Notes under the pieces: generated by a model
The model's input: the letters and a program-made list of their open reading frames with translations, nothing else
What the model was told of the DNA's origin: nothing
Database searches by the model: none
Shown here: one piece after another, positions 26,604 through 36,360 of the stretch
Numbering within the stretch: the stretch's first letter is position 1
Layout: the number at the start of each line of letters is the position of its first letter
Made by a program: the position numbers and the translations under genes
Origin: Phycisphaeraceae bacterium
GTDB lineage: Bacteria; Planctomycetota; Phycisphaerae; Phycisphaerales; UBA1924
Length of the DNA stretch: 64,000 bases
NCBI GenBank assembly: GCA_019636615.1
Contig: JAHBXF010000002.1
Coordinates: forward strand, 994,001-1,058,000
Direction: 5' to 3'

Positions 26604-27602
26604 GTGGAGACAGCGGCGACGACGACACTTTCTGCGGGGCCGGACGCCGCCCAGAACGCCCCCGCGAGCGCTTCACGCCGCATCAAAGCCGACACCCTGT
26701 GGAATGCTCTGGTTGAGTGCACCAAACCCGGCATCACCCGGCTCGTCACCATCACGTCGCTCGTTGGGTTCGTGATGGGCGCATCGCTGCGCGAAACGCC
26801 CATCACCCCGCTGCTGCTTCTGGCCCTTGCGTGCGGCGTGGGCACGGCCCTTTCCGCGGCCGGGGCCAACGCCATCAATCAATACATGGAGCGTGCCCGC
26901 GACGCCCGCATGGCTCGCACAGCCCAGCGGCCCCTGCCACGCGGCAGGCTTGCACCGCACGCCGTGGCCACGCTCGGATGGGGGCTTTCGCTCCTGGGCT
27001 GCCTGGTGCTGTGGGCATTCTGCGGCGCGGTGCCCGCGCTTGTTTCCGCGGCCTGCGTCGTCTCCTACATCGCGGTCTACACGCCCCTCAAGCCCATGAC
27101 CTCGCTGGCGACCTTTGTCGGCGCGTTGCCAGGCGCGCTGCCGCCGCTCATCGGGTGGTCCACGGTTTCTCAATCGCCGGGGTGGGCCTCGCTTCTTGAG
27201 TGGGGCGGGCTCTCGCTTTTCATCCTCATGACCGTCTGGCAGATCCCCCACTTTCTTGCCATCGCCTGGATGTACCGCGAGGATTACGCCAAGGGTGGAT
27301 ACGCCGTGTTGCCGCTGGCAGACCCCACGGGCTCATGGACCAGCGCCACCATTTGTCTGTGGAGCGCGGCGCTCATCCCGGCGACTCTCCTGCCCGCCTC
27401 GGTCATGCCCGAGCGTCTTGGCCTTCCGTACCTCACGGTGGCCGGCTTCAGCGGTGTGGTGGTGCTTTGGCTCTCGGTGCGCCTCTTCATCACGCGCGGC
27501 CGTCGCGAGGCCCGCCAGGTATTCTTCGGCTCCATCGTGCACCTGCCCCTGCTTCTCATGGCGATGGTCGCCGAAACGATCATCCGCGCCTACTTCCTCT
27601 GA
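26604..27602 (+). CDS. ctaB: Protoheme IX farnesyltransferase (heme O synthase)
   Basis: CtaB/CyoE joins farnesyl diphosphate to heme B, making heme O for terminal oxidases. The 332-residue protein has eight to nine hydrophobic helices and the prenyltransferase motif NAINQYMERARDARMART, followed by QRPLP, YTPLKP and HFLAIAWMYREDYAKGG. A strong AGGAGG lies 8 bp before the GTG start. The first 35 residues are a polar extension. It is followed 15 bp later by an ABC transporter pair, a pairing that suggests cytochrome oxidase assembly, though no oxidase subunit gene is in view. Confidence 0.95.
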   Translation: METAATTTLSAGPDAAQNAPASASRRIKADTLWNALVECTKPGITRLVTITSLVGFVMGASLRETPITPLLLLALACGVGTALSAAGANAINQYMERARDARMARTAQRPLPRGRLAPHAVATLGWGLSLLGCLVLWAFCGAVPALVSAACVVSYIAVYTPLKPMTSLATFVGALPGALPPLIGWSTVSQSPGWASLLEWGGLSLFILMTVWQIPHFLAIAWMYREDYAKGGYAVLPLADPTGSWTSATICLWSAALIPATLLPASVMPERLGLPYLTVAGFSGVVVLWLSVRLFITRGRREARQVFFGSIVHLPLLLMAMVAETIIRAYFL

Positions 27603-27617
27603 TCACGCCCGCGCACC

Positions 27618-28655
27618 ATGCACGCCCCCTCCGCGACGAACGCGACAGATCCGGCCGATCTCCGTGGTCAACGAGCCCCCTCGCCCACGCTCGCCGTCGA
27701 TTGCCGCGCTGTTGTGAAGAAGTACGCGGGCAGCACCCCTACCCGCCCTGACGCGCTGCGCGGCGTCGATCTTGCTGTTGCTCCCGGCGAACGCGTCGCC
27801 CTGCTGGGCCCCAACGGCTCGGGAAAGTCCACGCTGCTACACACGCTCACGGGCACCATCTCCCCCACCGGCGGCCGTGTGTCACTCATGGGTGTTGAGA
27901 TCTGGCCCAATGCGCACGCCGGGGGCGCGATCAGGGCCGCGCTCGCACGCGTGGGGGTAGTCTTTCAATCGCCGAGCCTCGACCCGCTGTTGACGATCGG
28001 CGAGAACCTGCGGCTGCACGCCACACTCACCGGGCTCTGCGCCCGGAGCGGCCGATCACGCGTCGAATCGCTCTGCGAGATGCTGGGCATCGCCGACAGG
28101 ATGAACGACCGCGTCAAGACACTCTCCGGCGGGCTGGCCCGGCGCGCAGACCTCGCGCGGGCCGTGCTCCACGGCCCCGAACTTCTGCTGCTGGATGAGC
28201 CCACAACAGGGCTTGACCCCCTGGCCCGCCGCGCTTTTTTCGAACTTCTTGATCGCATCCGCGGGGCCTCTTCCCCGCCGATGACCATCGTGCTCACGAC
28301 GCACCTGCTCGACGAAGCCGAGTGGGCCGATCGAATCGTGCTGCTGGCCGAGGGAACCGTCGCCGCGTCGGGCACCCCCACAAGCCTCAGGGCCGGTGTG
28401 GGCACGCGGGTGATGCGGGTCTCCATCGAGGGCCGCCGGGTCGAAGACCTGCACTCGATCATCCGTGCACACGGCTTCACAGCATCTCAAGTGCAGGAAT
28501 CGCTGGTCGTATCCCCCGTCGATGACACCCGCGCCGCGGCGCTCGCCGCGGAGTTGGCCCGCATGGGCTGCGCCTTCTCGCTCACGCCGCCGACACTCGA
28601 CGACATCTACCACGCGCTGGTGCAGCGTCGTGCCGGTGAAGGGGCCCGGGCATGA
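27618..28655 (+). CDS. ABC transporter ATP-binding protein (ABC-2 type)
   Basis: 345 residues. Walker A GPNGSGKST (about 66-74), signature LSGGLARRADLARAVL, Walker B LLLLDEPTTGLDP and H-loop LTTHLLDEAEWADRI place it in the CcmA/DrrA-like group. A C-terminal extension of about 90 residues (VMRVSIEGRRVEDL onward) is the usual regulatory tail. It overlaps its permease gene by 4 bp. Together with ctaB it may serve heme or copper handling for respiratory oxidase assembly, which is inferred from position only. Confidence 0.9.
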   Translation: MHAPSATNATDPADLRGQRAPSPTLAVDCRAVVKKYAGSTPTRPDALRGVDLAVAPGERVALLGPNGSGKSTLLHTLTGTISPTGGRVSLMGVEIWPNAHAGGAIRAALARVGVVFQSPSLDPLLTIGENLRLHATLTGLCARSGRSRVESLCEMLGIADRMNDRVKTLSGGLARRADLARAVLHGPELLLLDEPTTGLDPLARRAFFELLDRIRGASSPPMTIVLTTHLLDEAEWADRIVLLAEGTVAASGTPTSLRAGVGTRVMRVSIEGRRVEDLHSIIRAHGFTASQVQESLVVSPVDDTRAAALAAELARMGCAFSLTPPTLDDIYHALVQRRAGEGARA

Positions 28656-29419
28656 ACCAGGCACCAGCAATCGCACACCCGGCACGTTCGCTCGCAGCGC
28701 TCGCTGTGCGCGAGTGGCTCAGGCTCTCGCGTCAGCCCTCGCGCATCGTGGCGGCGATCGGCACGCCTCTGCTCATCTGGGTGGTGCTTGCCGGGGGCTT
28801 TGCACAGTCGGCCGATGTTTCCTCGCATGGGGCCGCGGGCATGCTGCCCGGTGCCATGTCGCTCACCGTGATCTTCAGCGCCATCTTCGGCGCCATCTCG
28901 TTGATCGATGACCGCAACCAGGGGTATCTTCGCGCCGTGCTGGCAACGCCCACGCCGGGCTGGGTCATCGGCGGCTCCAAACTCCTCGGCGCCGGCGGCC
29001 TGGCGATGATCCAGGGCGCGGCGCTGCTGCCGCTGGCCGCCGTGGTCGGCGCTCGCCCAGAGCCCTTGGGCTGGCTGCACGCGCTGGGGGCCCTGGCCGT
29101 CATGGCCGTCTTTGCGACCGGTCTTTCGCTGGTGCTCGCCTGGCGGGTGAACTCTGTCGCGGGCTTCCACGGTGTCATGAACCTCATCCTCATGCCGATG
29201 TGGCTGCTCAGCGGCGCGATCTTCCCGCTCTCTACCGCCGCGGGATGGATGCGCCTGGTGATGCTCGCCAACCCGATGGCCTGGATGACAGACACGCTTC
29301 ACGCTGCGCTGACCGGTCAGGCCGCGGCGATCTCCTGGGGCTGGCCCGCCGCGTGCAGCGCGGCCGCGCTCACGCTGATATCAGGCTGTGCCGTCGTCGG
29401 CCGGCGCGCCGTGGCATGA
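28652..29419 (+). CDS. ABC-2 type transporter permease
   Basis: The protein is 255 residues with six predicted membrane helices. The conserved ABC-2 block is visible as RNQGYLRAVLATPTPGWVIGG after the second helix and MWLLSGAIFPLSTAAGWMR near the fifth. It partners the ATPase gene it overlaps. It ends 9 bp from the convergent tilS gene. The substrate is not evident. Confidence 0.9.
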   Translation: MNQAPAIAHPARSLAALAVREWLRLSRQPSRIVAAIGTPLLIWVVLAGGFAQSADVSSHGAAGMLPGAMSLTVIFSAIFGAISLIDDRNQGYLRAVLATPTPGWVIGGSKLLGAGGLAMIQGAALLPLAAVVGARPEPLGWLHALGALAVMAVFATGLSLVLAWRVNSVAGFHGVMNLILMPMWLLSGAIFPLSTAAGWMRLVMLANPMAWMTDTLHAALTGQAAAISWGWPAACSAAALTLISGCAVVGRRAVA

Positions 29420-29428
29420 CAGCGCCGA

Positions 29429-30460
29429 TCATCCCTCGGCGGGCTCGATCTCGACCAACTTCGCCGTAACGGCCACACGCAATCGTCCCAGGCGGAAGGT
29501 GCGGGGATGGGTCGCATCATCCTGAATCGCGGCGATCACGCAAGTCTGTTCGCGTCGCGGGGCGCGGTCCAGGCCTCGCCCCCCGACAAGCCGCTTCGCA
29601 CACAGACGAAAGAGATCCGAGAGTGCCAGCCGGTCAGCCCCGCGCAGTTCGGCGCGGCTCCAACTCCGGCCGGCGGTTGTTTCACTCGACAGCCGCCACA
29701 ACGCATCGGCCCGTTCGCCGAGCAGCGATGCGGCGATCGCCATGTCCTCTGCCATCGACGCCGCACGCCCTGACCACCCCGGAAACCTCGCATCAAGCCT
29801 TGGGGTGATCTCGTGCCGCAGCCACCCGCGCGCACGGGCCGCGTCGGCGTTGGTCGAATCGATCACGAAGTTCCAGCCCGCAACCCCACAGATCTGCTCA
29901 CTCTGCGCGCGGGTGATGCCCAGCATGGGCCGGATGATGGTTCGATCAGCATACGCCACCGAAGCGCGGATGCCCGCCAGCCCGCGCACCCCGCTGCCGC
30001 GCAGCAGACGCAGCAGCAAGGTCTCCGCCTGGTCGTCGGCGTGATGAGCGGTCGCGATGAACTCACAGCCGTGCGCTCTGGCCAGCCCGGCGAGTTCGCG
30101 GTAGCGGGCCTGCCTGGCGGCCGCCTCGATGTTGCGGCCGCCGGACTGCAAACCCGCAACCTCGGCCTCGACGAATGGGGTATGCAGCAGCGAGGCCAGG
30201 GCACACGCCGCGTCGCGGTCTGCCATCGCCTGTTCACGCGGACGCATGTCGTGCACGATGTGCGCCAGCGCCATCGGCACTCTGGCCGACCACAGCGCCA
30301 GCGCGAGCGCGCACGAATCTGCACCGCCGGAGCACGCGACCAGGGTGGAGCGGCCAAAGCCCTTGATGCGGTCGCACCCGGTCAGCAGCCTCCACGCCAA
30401 GACCACACGGCGCGCCGCGGTGAACCCTCGCAGAGTCGTGCGCATGTTCCGATGGTGCAT
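29429..30460 (-). CDS. tilS: tRNA(Ile)-lysidine synthetase
   Basis: TilS converts C34 of the tRNA-Ile CAU anticodon to lysidine so that AUA is read as isoleucine; it is essential. The PP-loop ATP-binding motif SGGADS is at 44-49. The N-type ATPase core continues through TAHHADDQAETLLLRLLRGSG, truncated here to its key part HHADDQAET, and IIRPML. At 343 residues it has a short C-terminal substrate domain compared with the 430-residue E. coli enzyme. The start may be the ATG at 30460 or 15 bases further in. Confidence 0.93.
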   Translation of the reverse strand: MHHRNMRTTLRGFTAARRVVLAWRLLTGCDRIKGFGRSTLVACSGGADSCALALALWSARVPMALAHIVHDMRPREQAMADRDAACALASLLHTPFVEAEVAGLQSGGRNIEAAARQARYRELAGLARAHGCEFIATAHHADDQAETLLLRLLRGSGVRGLAGIRASVAYADRTIIRPMLGITRAQSEQICGVAGWNFVIDSTNADAARARGWLRHEITPRLDARFPGWSGRAASMAEDMAIAASLLGERADALWRLSSETTAGRSWSRAELRGADRLALSDLFRLCAKRLVGGRGLDRAPRREQTCVIAAIQDDATHPRTFRLGRLRVAVTAKLVEIEPAEG

Positions 30461-30471
30461 GCGTGTGGCTC

Positions 30472-31458
30472 TCAGACGGCCCGGCGCGCGGCGTCGAGCG
30501 CGAGTATTTCGAGGATCACATGCGAAGCCAGCAGCGCGGTGATCTGCGAGACGTCGCGGTCGGGCAGCACCTCAACCACATCGGCCCCGATGATGTTCAC
30601 GCCGCGCAGCGTGCGCAGCAGCGAGAGAGCCTCCGCCGACGTGATGCCGCCGACGCTGGGTGTGCCGGTGCCCGGCGCGAACGCGGGATCAACGACATCG
30701 ATGTCGAAGGTGAGGTACGCCGGCCGCGAGGCGAGCGACATCACGAACGCTGCGATGGCGGCGTGCCCATGCGGCGATGCGAGTTTGTCCCGCCCGATGA
30801 TCGTCACGCCGTGCGCGCGGGCAAAGTCGAGATCGTCGGGCGTGTTCAGGGGCCCTTTGATGCCGATGGAGATCATGGCCCGGGGATCGATCAGGCCGTC
30901 TTCGATCGCGCGGATGAACGGCGAGGCGTGCCCGAAGCGTTCGCCCCACACGGCATCAACCGTGTCGAGGTGGCTGTCAAAGTGGATGAGCGCCAGCCCG
31001 CCGCGCGGCGAGCCAGCGCGTTGCCACGTGGCCTTGATGTTGGCGTACGCGACGCTGTGATCGCCGCCAACGGCGAGCAGACGCGTCGAGGAGGGATCTC
31101 CCAATGCGGCAGCGAAGGCCACGACGCTGTCGAGTGTCTGCGAGATGGAGTACGGGTTGACGGGCGCATCGCCGGCGTCGGCGATGCTCAGAACCTGCGC
31201 CACATCCACGGCGTGCGCGACGTGATACGGCTTGACATACTGCGAAGCATCCCTGACGGCGCGCGGGCCGAATCGCGCGCCCGGGCGGAACGTGACGCCG
31301 CTGTCGAAGGGCACGCCGTAGATGGCCCAGTCAACGGGCGAGGAATCCGCTGAGACATCTTCGATGCGCGGGAACCGGCAGAACGCGGCGACCCCGGCGA
31401 AGCGCGGGGTGGTGCGGGCGTCGGGGAGTCGGGTGCGGCGAGGGGGCCGTTGGGGCAT
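30472..31458 (-). CDS. speB: Ureohydrolase (agmatinase/arginase family)
   Basis: A 328-residue manganese hydrolase. The metal ligands are all present: H134 (GGDHS), D161, H163 and D165 (HFDSHLD), and D252 and D254 (FDIDVVDPAFAPGTGTP). Agmatinase would give putrescine and urea from agmatine. Arginase, guanidinobutyrase or formiminoglutamase cannot be excluded from sequence, though the motifs fit SpeB best. The gene lies 11 bp upstream of tilS and probably shares its transcript. Confidence 0.88.
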   Translation of the reverse strand: MPQRPPRRTRLPDARTTPRFAGVAAFCRFPRIEDVSADSSPVDWAIYGVPFDSGVTFRPGARFGPRAVRDASQYVKPYHVAHAVDVAQVLSIADAGDAPVNPYSISQTLDSVVAFAAALGDPSSTRLLAVGGDHSVAYANIKATWQRAGSPRGGLALIHFDSHLDTVDAVWGERFGHASPFIRAIEDGLIDPRAMISIGIKGPLNTPDDLDFARAHGVTIIGRDKLASPHGHAAIAAFVMSLASRPAYLTFDIDVVDPAFAPGTGTPSVGGITSAEALSLLRTLRGVNIIGADVVEVLPDRDVSQITALLASHVILEILALDAARRAV

Positions 31459-31494
31459 AGGTGCGCGGAGTCTACGCCGCGAAGTGCGGGCGCG

Positions 31495-31527
31495 TAAAAA
31501 CCCCCGGGGCCAAGGCGCCCGGGGGTT
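31495..31527 (-). terminator. Intrinsic terminator of dockerin gene copy 1
   Basis: A 10-bp stem (31499-31508 with 31518-31527, core CCCCCGGG) is followed on the minus strand by TTTTT. It lies 45 bp past the stop at 31572. Confidence 0.88.
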
Positions 31528-31571
31528 GTTGGTTATGGCCGCGAAGGGTCAGCGTGAGAGGCCCATCGGGC

Positions 31572-33602
31572 TCAGCAGCCGCCCTGCTCCCAGACGAGGA
31601 AGAAGAACTCGACGTCGGAACCGTCGACGCCGCCGTCCTGGTTCACGTCGGAGCAGCCTTCGGCGTTCTCCCAGTCGATGAAGAAGGCTTCGACGTCACC
31701 GCCGTCCACGCCGCCGTCCTGGTTGTAGTCGGCCGCGCAATCAGAGCAGCCGCTGCCGCACTGTTCGATCCCCTCGAAGTAGAGGGAGAAGTTGGGGGTG
31801 AGCGTAGAGCCTGAACTGCTGCGGGCGTGCCAGCGCTCATCGACGGTGCTCAGGCAGCACATGCCGACGGCCATGTAGTAAACACCCGAGGCGAGGTTGC
31901 CCTGCTGGCCTGCGAAGTCGAGGCCGTCGCCGCCGGCACTGGGGCGCGGCGGGGACTGATCGCCCCAGGAAATCTGCGCGAAGAGGCCCGTGCCCGCGTC
32001 ATCGATGGGCGGGGTGAGGGCCTCGGAGGCGATCAGGTTTCCGTTGCCGTCGAAGACGACGACATCGTTGTCGCTGCCGGGGAATGAGCCGGTGAAGTCA
32101 ACATCGAGATAGGGGCCGGCGGCAAACTCATTGCCGTCGTCGTTGACGTCGGAGCAGACTTCGAAGCGGTACCAGACAACCCAGCGGGCCGTGAGCGTGG
32201 CCGGGGGCGGGTTGGAGGTCATCTGCGTGATATCACCCAGGTCAAAGATCGTGCCTTCAACGGAAGGCGGGATCGACGGTGCCAAGGGCGTGCCGTTGGT
32301 GTTGGTGTTGAAGCGCAGACGCAGAGCGCCGCCGGGGCCGGGTGAGTTCACCGAGTAGGTGGGGCCAAAGATGGCATCGCCGCTGGTGATGGCGACGAGG
32401 TATTCGCCGGTGGCGAGCAGTTCGCCATCGCGGCCGTCGTAATCCTCGCCGTTGTTCACGCCGGCGCGGCGACCGACGCCGTAGGTCAGTTGGGCGTTAT
32501 CGCCGCTGCCATCGTTGGCGTCGGTGCGGAGCAGTTCGCCCGTGACCGCCTGATAGAGGGCGATCGAGGCGTTCACGCCAGAGCCTTCGGTGTCGATATC
32601 GAGGAACTGACGGGCGTTGTCGTTGGCATCACCGGCAAGGGAGAACTTGTACCACTTGGTTTCGCCGGGGGCCGCGTTGTAGTTCACCGTGGTGAAGCCG
32701 TCGGCGAGCACACCCAGGTCGGTCGTACCGGTGGGGTCGGGGAGGACCAGATCACCGGAGACGATCATGAAGAGGCCCTTGCCGTCGGCCGCGGCGATGA
32801 CCGTGCCGGTGCTGGGCGGATAGGCGAGGTTGCGGTGCTCGGGCGTGGTGCCCGCATCGGCGGCCACGTTCCAGCCGCGGCCGGGGTTGGGGTTGCCCGT
32901 GAAGTACGGGGCCGTGTTGATGTTGAAGGTGTTCATGGCAATGTTGGTCGTGCCGCTGCCGACCGTGAGGTCGTTGGCAACGCGCCAGCGGAAGGCGTTG
33001 GCCGGGCCGGTCCAGACGCTATCGAGATTATCGCGATCGTGGATGGTGGCGCGAACGTAGAAACGGTTGGGGCCGTCGGGCAGCGCAACGCCGCCGGCGG
33101 GGATGCTGCCGCCCGCATTGATCGTGACCCACGTGGTGATCGCGCTCCCGGAGAAGGTTGATGCGGCCTGGTAGGTGATCATCGCGACGGGTTCAACACC
33201 CGCGATCATGTCGGTCGCGTTCTCGAAGCCGCCGCCCGCGGCGTCAACATCATCGGCCACGTAGAACCGGAACGCGATCGTGCTGCCGGGAGGGGCCGAA
33301 GCAGCCTGGCCGTAGCCGAAGTTCATACGGGTGATCACGCGGCCCGTGGCGTTTTCCCACGGCCCGCCCGTGAAATCGATGTCGTCGAACACGTCGTACA
33401 GAGAAGCGATGGTGACAACGTTCACCGCCGGCGCGGGACGACCGTTGGACCACACGGGGGTTACGCGGCCTGCGTACCCGCCCTCTGAGACGAACTCGGG
33501 GGTTTCGGTGGCGGGGTCAACCGCGTACACCTCAACATTTTGAGCAAGGGTTGTGCCGGCGGTGCCGGCGAGAAGTGCAAGGGTGAGAACGCGACGGATC
33601 AT
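31572..33602 (-). CDS. Secreted GC-type dockerin protein, copy 1
   Basis: 676 residues. A Sec signal peptide (MIRRVLTLALLAGTAGTTLA, cut before QN) shows export. The N-terminal third is a beta-rich domain. Two related beta-sandwich modules follow (about 330-460 and 470-610), resembling PPC/DVUA0089 bacterial adhesion-type domains. The C-terminus holds two calcium-loop repeats, DYNQDGGVDGGDVEAFF and DVNQDGGVDGSDVEFFF, framed by cysteines and ending GGC: the GC-type dockerin. Such modules are thought to anchor exported proteins to the cell surface in Phycisphaerales. AGGAG lies 8 bp before the ATG. It is more diverged from copies 2 and 3 than they are from each other. Confidence 0.85.
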   Translation of the reverse strand: MIRRVLTLALLAGTAGTTLAQNVEVYAVDPATETPEFVSEGGYAGRVTPVWSNGRPAPAVNVVTIASLYDVFDDIDFTGGPWENATGRVITRMNFGYGQAASAPPGSTIAFRFYVADDVDAAGGGFENATDMIAGVEPVAMITYQAASTFSGSAITTWVTINAGGSIPAGGVALPDGPNRFYVRATIHDRDNLDSVWTGPANAFRWRVANDLTVGSGTTNIAMNTFNINTAPYFTGNPNPGRGWNVAADAGTTPEHRNLAYPPSTGTVIAAADGKGLFMIVSGDLVLPDPTGTTDLGVLADGFTTVNYNAAPGETKWYKFSLAGDANDNARQFLDIDTEGSGVNASIALYQAVTGELLRTDANDGSGDNAQLTYGVGRRAGVNNGEDYDGRDGELLATGEYLVAITSGDAIFGPTYSVNSPGPGGALRLRFNTNTNGTPLAPSIPPSVEGTIFDLGDITQMTSNPPPATLTARWVVWYRFEVCSDVNDDGNEFAAGPYLDVDFTGSFPGSDNDVVVFDGNGNLIASEALTPPIDDAGTGLFAQISWGDQSPPRPSAGGDGLDFAGQQGNLASGVYYMAVGMCCLSTVDERWHARSSSGSTLTPNFSLYFEGIEQCGSGCSDCAADYNQDGGVDGGDVEAFFIDWENAEGCSDVNQDGGVDGSDVEFFFLVWEQGGC

Positions 33603-33867
33603 CAACTCTACTCCTGTATGAGAGAACATCTGGCTGCCGTGTGCCGCGCGGGGCTTGGGGCTGCGCAGATTGGGCAACACACACGACACTCTGACAACAT
33701 CAACCTGCGGACATCCACACGAAGGCCGCCCCAAAGAAGACCACGGACGAACGCGATTTCTAGAGTGACAGCATACCAGATTCCGTCGCCAGCGGGAAGT
33801 GAAAGTCGTTCATTTTCACAGGTTTTCGACGGCGGAGAAAGGTCCGATATCAGGATTCGCATCGACG

Positions 33868-33899
33868 AAAAAAGCCCCCGGGGTCGCCTCCCCGGGGGC
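33868..33899 (-). terminator. Intrinsic terminator of dockerin gene copy 2
   Basis: A perfect 10-bp stem GCCCCCGGGG / CCCCGGGGGC (33874-33883 with 33890-33899) has a 6-nt loop and is followed by six T residues on the minus strand. It lies 56 bp past the stop at 33956. Confidence 0.9.
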
Positions 33900-33947
33900 C
33901 GAAGTGTCTGCAAATCAGGGGGATGGACCCCTGATGTTCTGACCGAA

Positions 33948-34596
33948 AGGTCGGCTTAGCAGCCGCCCTGCTCCCAGACGATGAAGAAGAACTCGACGTC
34001 GGAACCATCGACGCCGCCGTCCTCGTTCACGTCGGAGCAGCCTTCGGCGTTCTCCCAGTCGATGAAGAACGCTTCGACGTCGCCGCCGTCCACGCCGCCG
34101 TCCTGGTTGTAGTCGGCAGCGCAGGGGGAGCAGCCGCCGCCCGAGCACTCTTCAAGGCCTTCGAAGAAGAAGGTGAAGTTCGCCGGGAGCGATGAGCCCG
34201 AGGTGCTGCGGGCGTGCCAGCGGCCATCCACCGGGTTGATGCAGCAGAGGCCCACGGCCATGTAGTACACACCGGCGGACAGGTTGCCCTGCTGACCGGC
34301 GAAGTCAACGCCGCCCACGCCGAAACGGGCCGGAGCCACGTCGCCCCAGGAGATCTGGGAGAAGAGGCCAGCGCCGGCGTCGTCCATCGGGGGGGTGAGG
34401 CCTTCGGAGGCGATCACGTTGCCGCTGCCGTCGAAGACGACCACGTCGGTGTCGCTGTTGACGAAGGAGCCGGTGAAGTCAACGTCCACGTAGGGACCGG
34501 TGGCAAACTCGTTGCCGTCGTCGTTGACGTCAGAGCAGACCTCGAAGCGGTACCAGACAACCCAGTTCGGGTCCATGTCCGCCTCGGGGGGGTTGG
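33948..34596. repeat. 649-bp duplicated block, member 1 (3' part of copy 2)
   Basis: This segment, covering the last third of dockerin gene copy 2 and 8 bases past its stop, matches 36495-37143 without a difference that I can see by eye. The first mismatch is A at 34597 versus C at 37144. The offset is 2547 bp. Confidence 0.88.
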
Positions 34597-35884
34597 AGCT
34601 GAGCTGGGTCAGGTCGCCCAGGTCGTAGATGGTGCTGTCCACGTTGGGGGGCACCGAGGCCGCCAGGGGCGTGCCGTTGGTGTTGGTGTTGAAGCGCAGA
34701 CGCAGGGCGCCGCCGGGGCCGGCCGAGTTGGCCGAGTAGGAGGGGCCGAAGGTGCCGTCGCCGGAGGTGATGGCCACGAGGTACTCGTTGCTGGCCAAGA
34801 GCTGGCCATCGCGCCCGTCGTAGTCGAGCCCACCGACGCCGCCGCGGCGGCCGATACCGAAGGAGGCCATCGCGTTGTCGCCGCTGCCGTCGTTGGCATC
34901 GTCACGCAGGAGCGCGCCGGTGCCGTACTGGTAGACGGCGAAGGAGGCGTCGACGCCGGAGCCTTCGGTGTCGATGTCAAGGAACTGCAGCGCGGCGTCG
35001 GTGGCGTCGCCGTTGATGCAGAACTTGTACCACTTCACCTCGCCGGGGGCGGCGGTGTGGTTGACGGTGGTGAAGCCGTCGTTCAGGCAGCCCAGGTCGG
35101 TGAGGCCGGGGGGGTCGGGGAGGGTGACTTCACCGCTGAGGATGCCGTACCAGCCCGGACCGCCGGCGGCGCCGGAGGTGGCGATGGTGCGGTGCTCGTG
35201 CGTCGCGGCGGTGCCCGTGGGGATGGCGGGGCAGCCGCCGGCGAAGGGGGGCGCCACGTTGGGGGTGAGCGTGTTCCAGGCGATGCTGGGGCTGCCGCTG
35301 CCGACTGTGAGGTCGTTGGCGTAGCCGGGGAGGAAGGCGTTGGCCGCGCCCGTCCAGACGGACGTGGTGTTCTGGTCGAGGATGGTGAAACGCATGTAGA
35401 TCAAGTCGTCGGTGTCGGGCACCGGGATGCTCACCGGGAGGGTGAACCAGGAGTAGATGCCCGAGCCCGAGCCGTTGAAGTTGATCGAGTAGGTGGCGAA
35501 GGGGGCCGCGCCCTGCAGGATGTCGGTGGCGCTGCAGAAATCGGCGTTGTTGTAGAACTCGAAGCGCATCGTGCAGTTCCAGCCGGGGGAGAACTGACCG
35601 ACGCCCAGGTTGATCTGGGTGATCACGCGGCCGGTTTCACCGGCCCAGGGGCCGCCGGCGAAGTTGATATCGTCGAGCATGTCGTAGACCGAGCCGAAGA
35701 AGCCCAGGTTGACACCGGGGAATCGGCCGTTGGACCAGACAGGGCTCAGACGCTCGCCGTACTGGGGCGCACCCGCACGGACAGCAACGATGTTCGAGAT
35801 GTCGATCGGCTGAGGATCAGACATCTGGGCGGACGCCGACAACGCGGTGCCGGCCAAAGCGGCAATGAACAGACACTTCTTCAT
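33956..35884 (-). CDS. Secreted GC-type dockerin protein, copy 2
   Basis: A 642-residue paralogue of copy 1. The signal peptide MKKCLFIAALAGTALSASA is followed by mature QMSDPQ. The layout is the same: N-terminal beta domain (DISNIVAVRAGAPQYGERL, WSNGRFPGVNLGF), two beta-sandwich modules, and a dockerin with DYNQDGGVDGGD and DVNEDGGVDGSD ending WEQGGC. Several cysteine pairs (for example GWNCTM and DFCSAT) suggest extracytoplasmic disulfides. AGGAG lies 6 bp before the ATG and an intrinsic terminator follows, so it is a single-gene unit. Function beyond surface attachment is unknown. Confidence 0.85.
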   Translation of the reverse strand: MKKCLFIAALAGTALSASAQMSDPQPIDISNIVAVRAGAPQYGERLSPVWSNGRFPGVNLGFFGSVYDMLDDINFAGGPWAGETGRVITQINLGVGQFSPGWNCTMRFEFYNNADFCSATDILQGAAPFATYSINFNGSGSGIYSWFTLPVSIPVPDTDDLIYMRFTILDQNTTSVWTGAANAFLPGYANDLTVGSGSPSIAWNTLTPNVAPPFAGGCPAIPTGTAATHEHRTIATSGAAGGPGWYGILSGEVTLPDPPGLTDLGCLNDGFTTVNHTAAPGEVKWYKFCINGDATDAALQFLDIDTEGSGVDASFAVYQYGTGALLRDDANDGSGDNAMASFGIGRRGGVGGLDYDGRDGQLLASNEYLVAITSGDGTFGPSYSANSAGPGGALRLRFNTNTNGTPLAASVPPNVDSTIYDLGDLTQLSSNPPEADMDPNWVVWYRFEVCSDVNDDGNEFATGPYVDVDFTGSFVNSDTDVVVFDGSGNVIASEGLTPPMDDAGAGLFSQISWGDVAPARFGVGGVDFAGQQGNLSAGVYYMAVGLCCINPVDGRWHARSTSGSSLPANFTFFFEGLEECSGGGCSPCAADYNQDGGVDGGDVEAFFIDWENAEGCSDVNEDGGVDGSDVEFFFIVWEQGGC

Positions 35885-36360
35885 CAGACACTCCTCTCGG
35901 AAAGTGCAGGGCCAGAATAGGCCCGGTGACAAAAACTCCAATCCCAACACGACTGTGTCGCGAGGCTTATGGACGGGGCCGAGCGACACAGGGATCAGAT
36001 TCCACTCACTTGGTCTCGCCGGAATGTGGGAGACCTTCAACACCTCGCATCGGCCCGATGGCCGTGGTCAGATTGCGTGTTCCTGCTCAACCGCTGATCA
36101 GGGACATACAGAGATCGGAAGACTCGCGCCGCGGCATGAGGAAACAGGGGCCCGATGAGGACTCGCGGCAGAACCCCACCGACCGACACCTCCAGAATAA
36201 CCACTCCAGACAATCTTGCAAGAGAATTTTGCGCGGAATTTGTTCTCCCCCCCACCCCCGCAGCAGGTTGGCACGAATCACCCGGCCCGTGTACGGATTC
36301 GGAATGAGTTCTAGGACGTAGTCTGACATCGGTCGGCCGGATCCGTCCGTCGCCGGCATG
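35885..36360. other. Intergenic spacer between dockerin copies 2 and 3
   Basis: This 476-bp spacer contains no supported gene. The first 20 bases upstream of the copy 2 start (ribosome site, AAAGTGC) resemble the matching positions before copy 3, after which the spacers diverge. It should hold the copy 2 promoter. Confidence 0.5.

Noticed and set aside
34214..35920. 568-codon open frame antisense to dockerin copy 2 (and a 561-codon counterpart at 36761-38446)
   Set aside because: They mirror the paralogous genes, have Val/Gly/Ala-rich translations with no motif, and lack ribosome sites. They arise from codon bias on the opposite strand.
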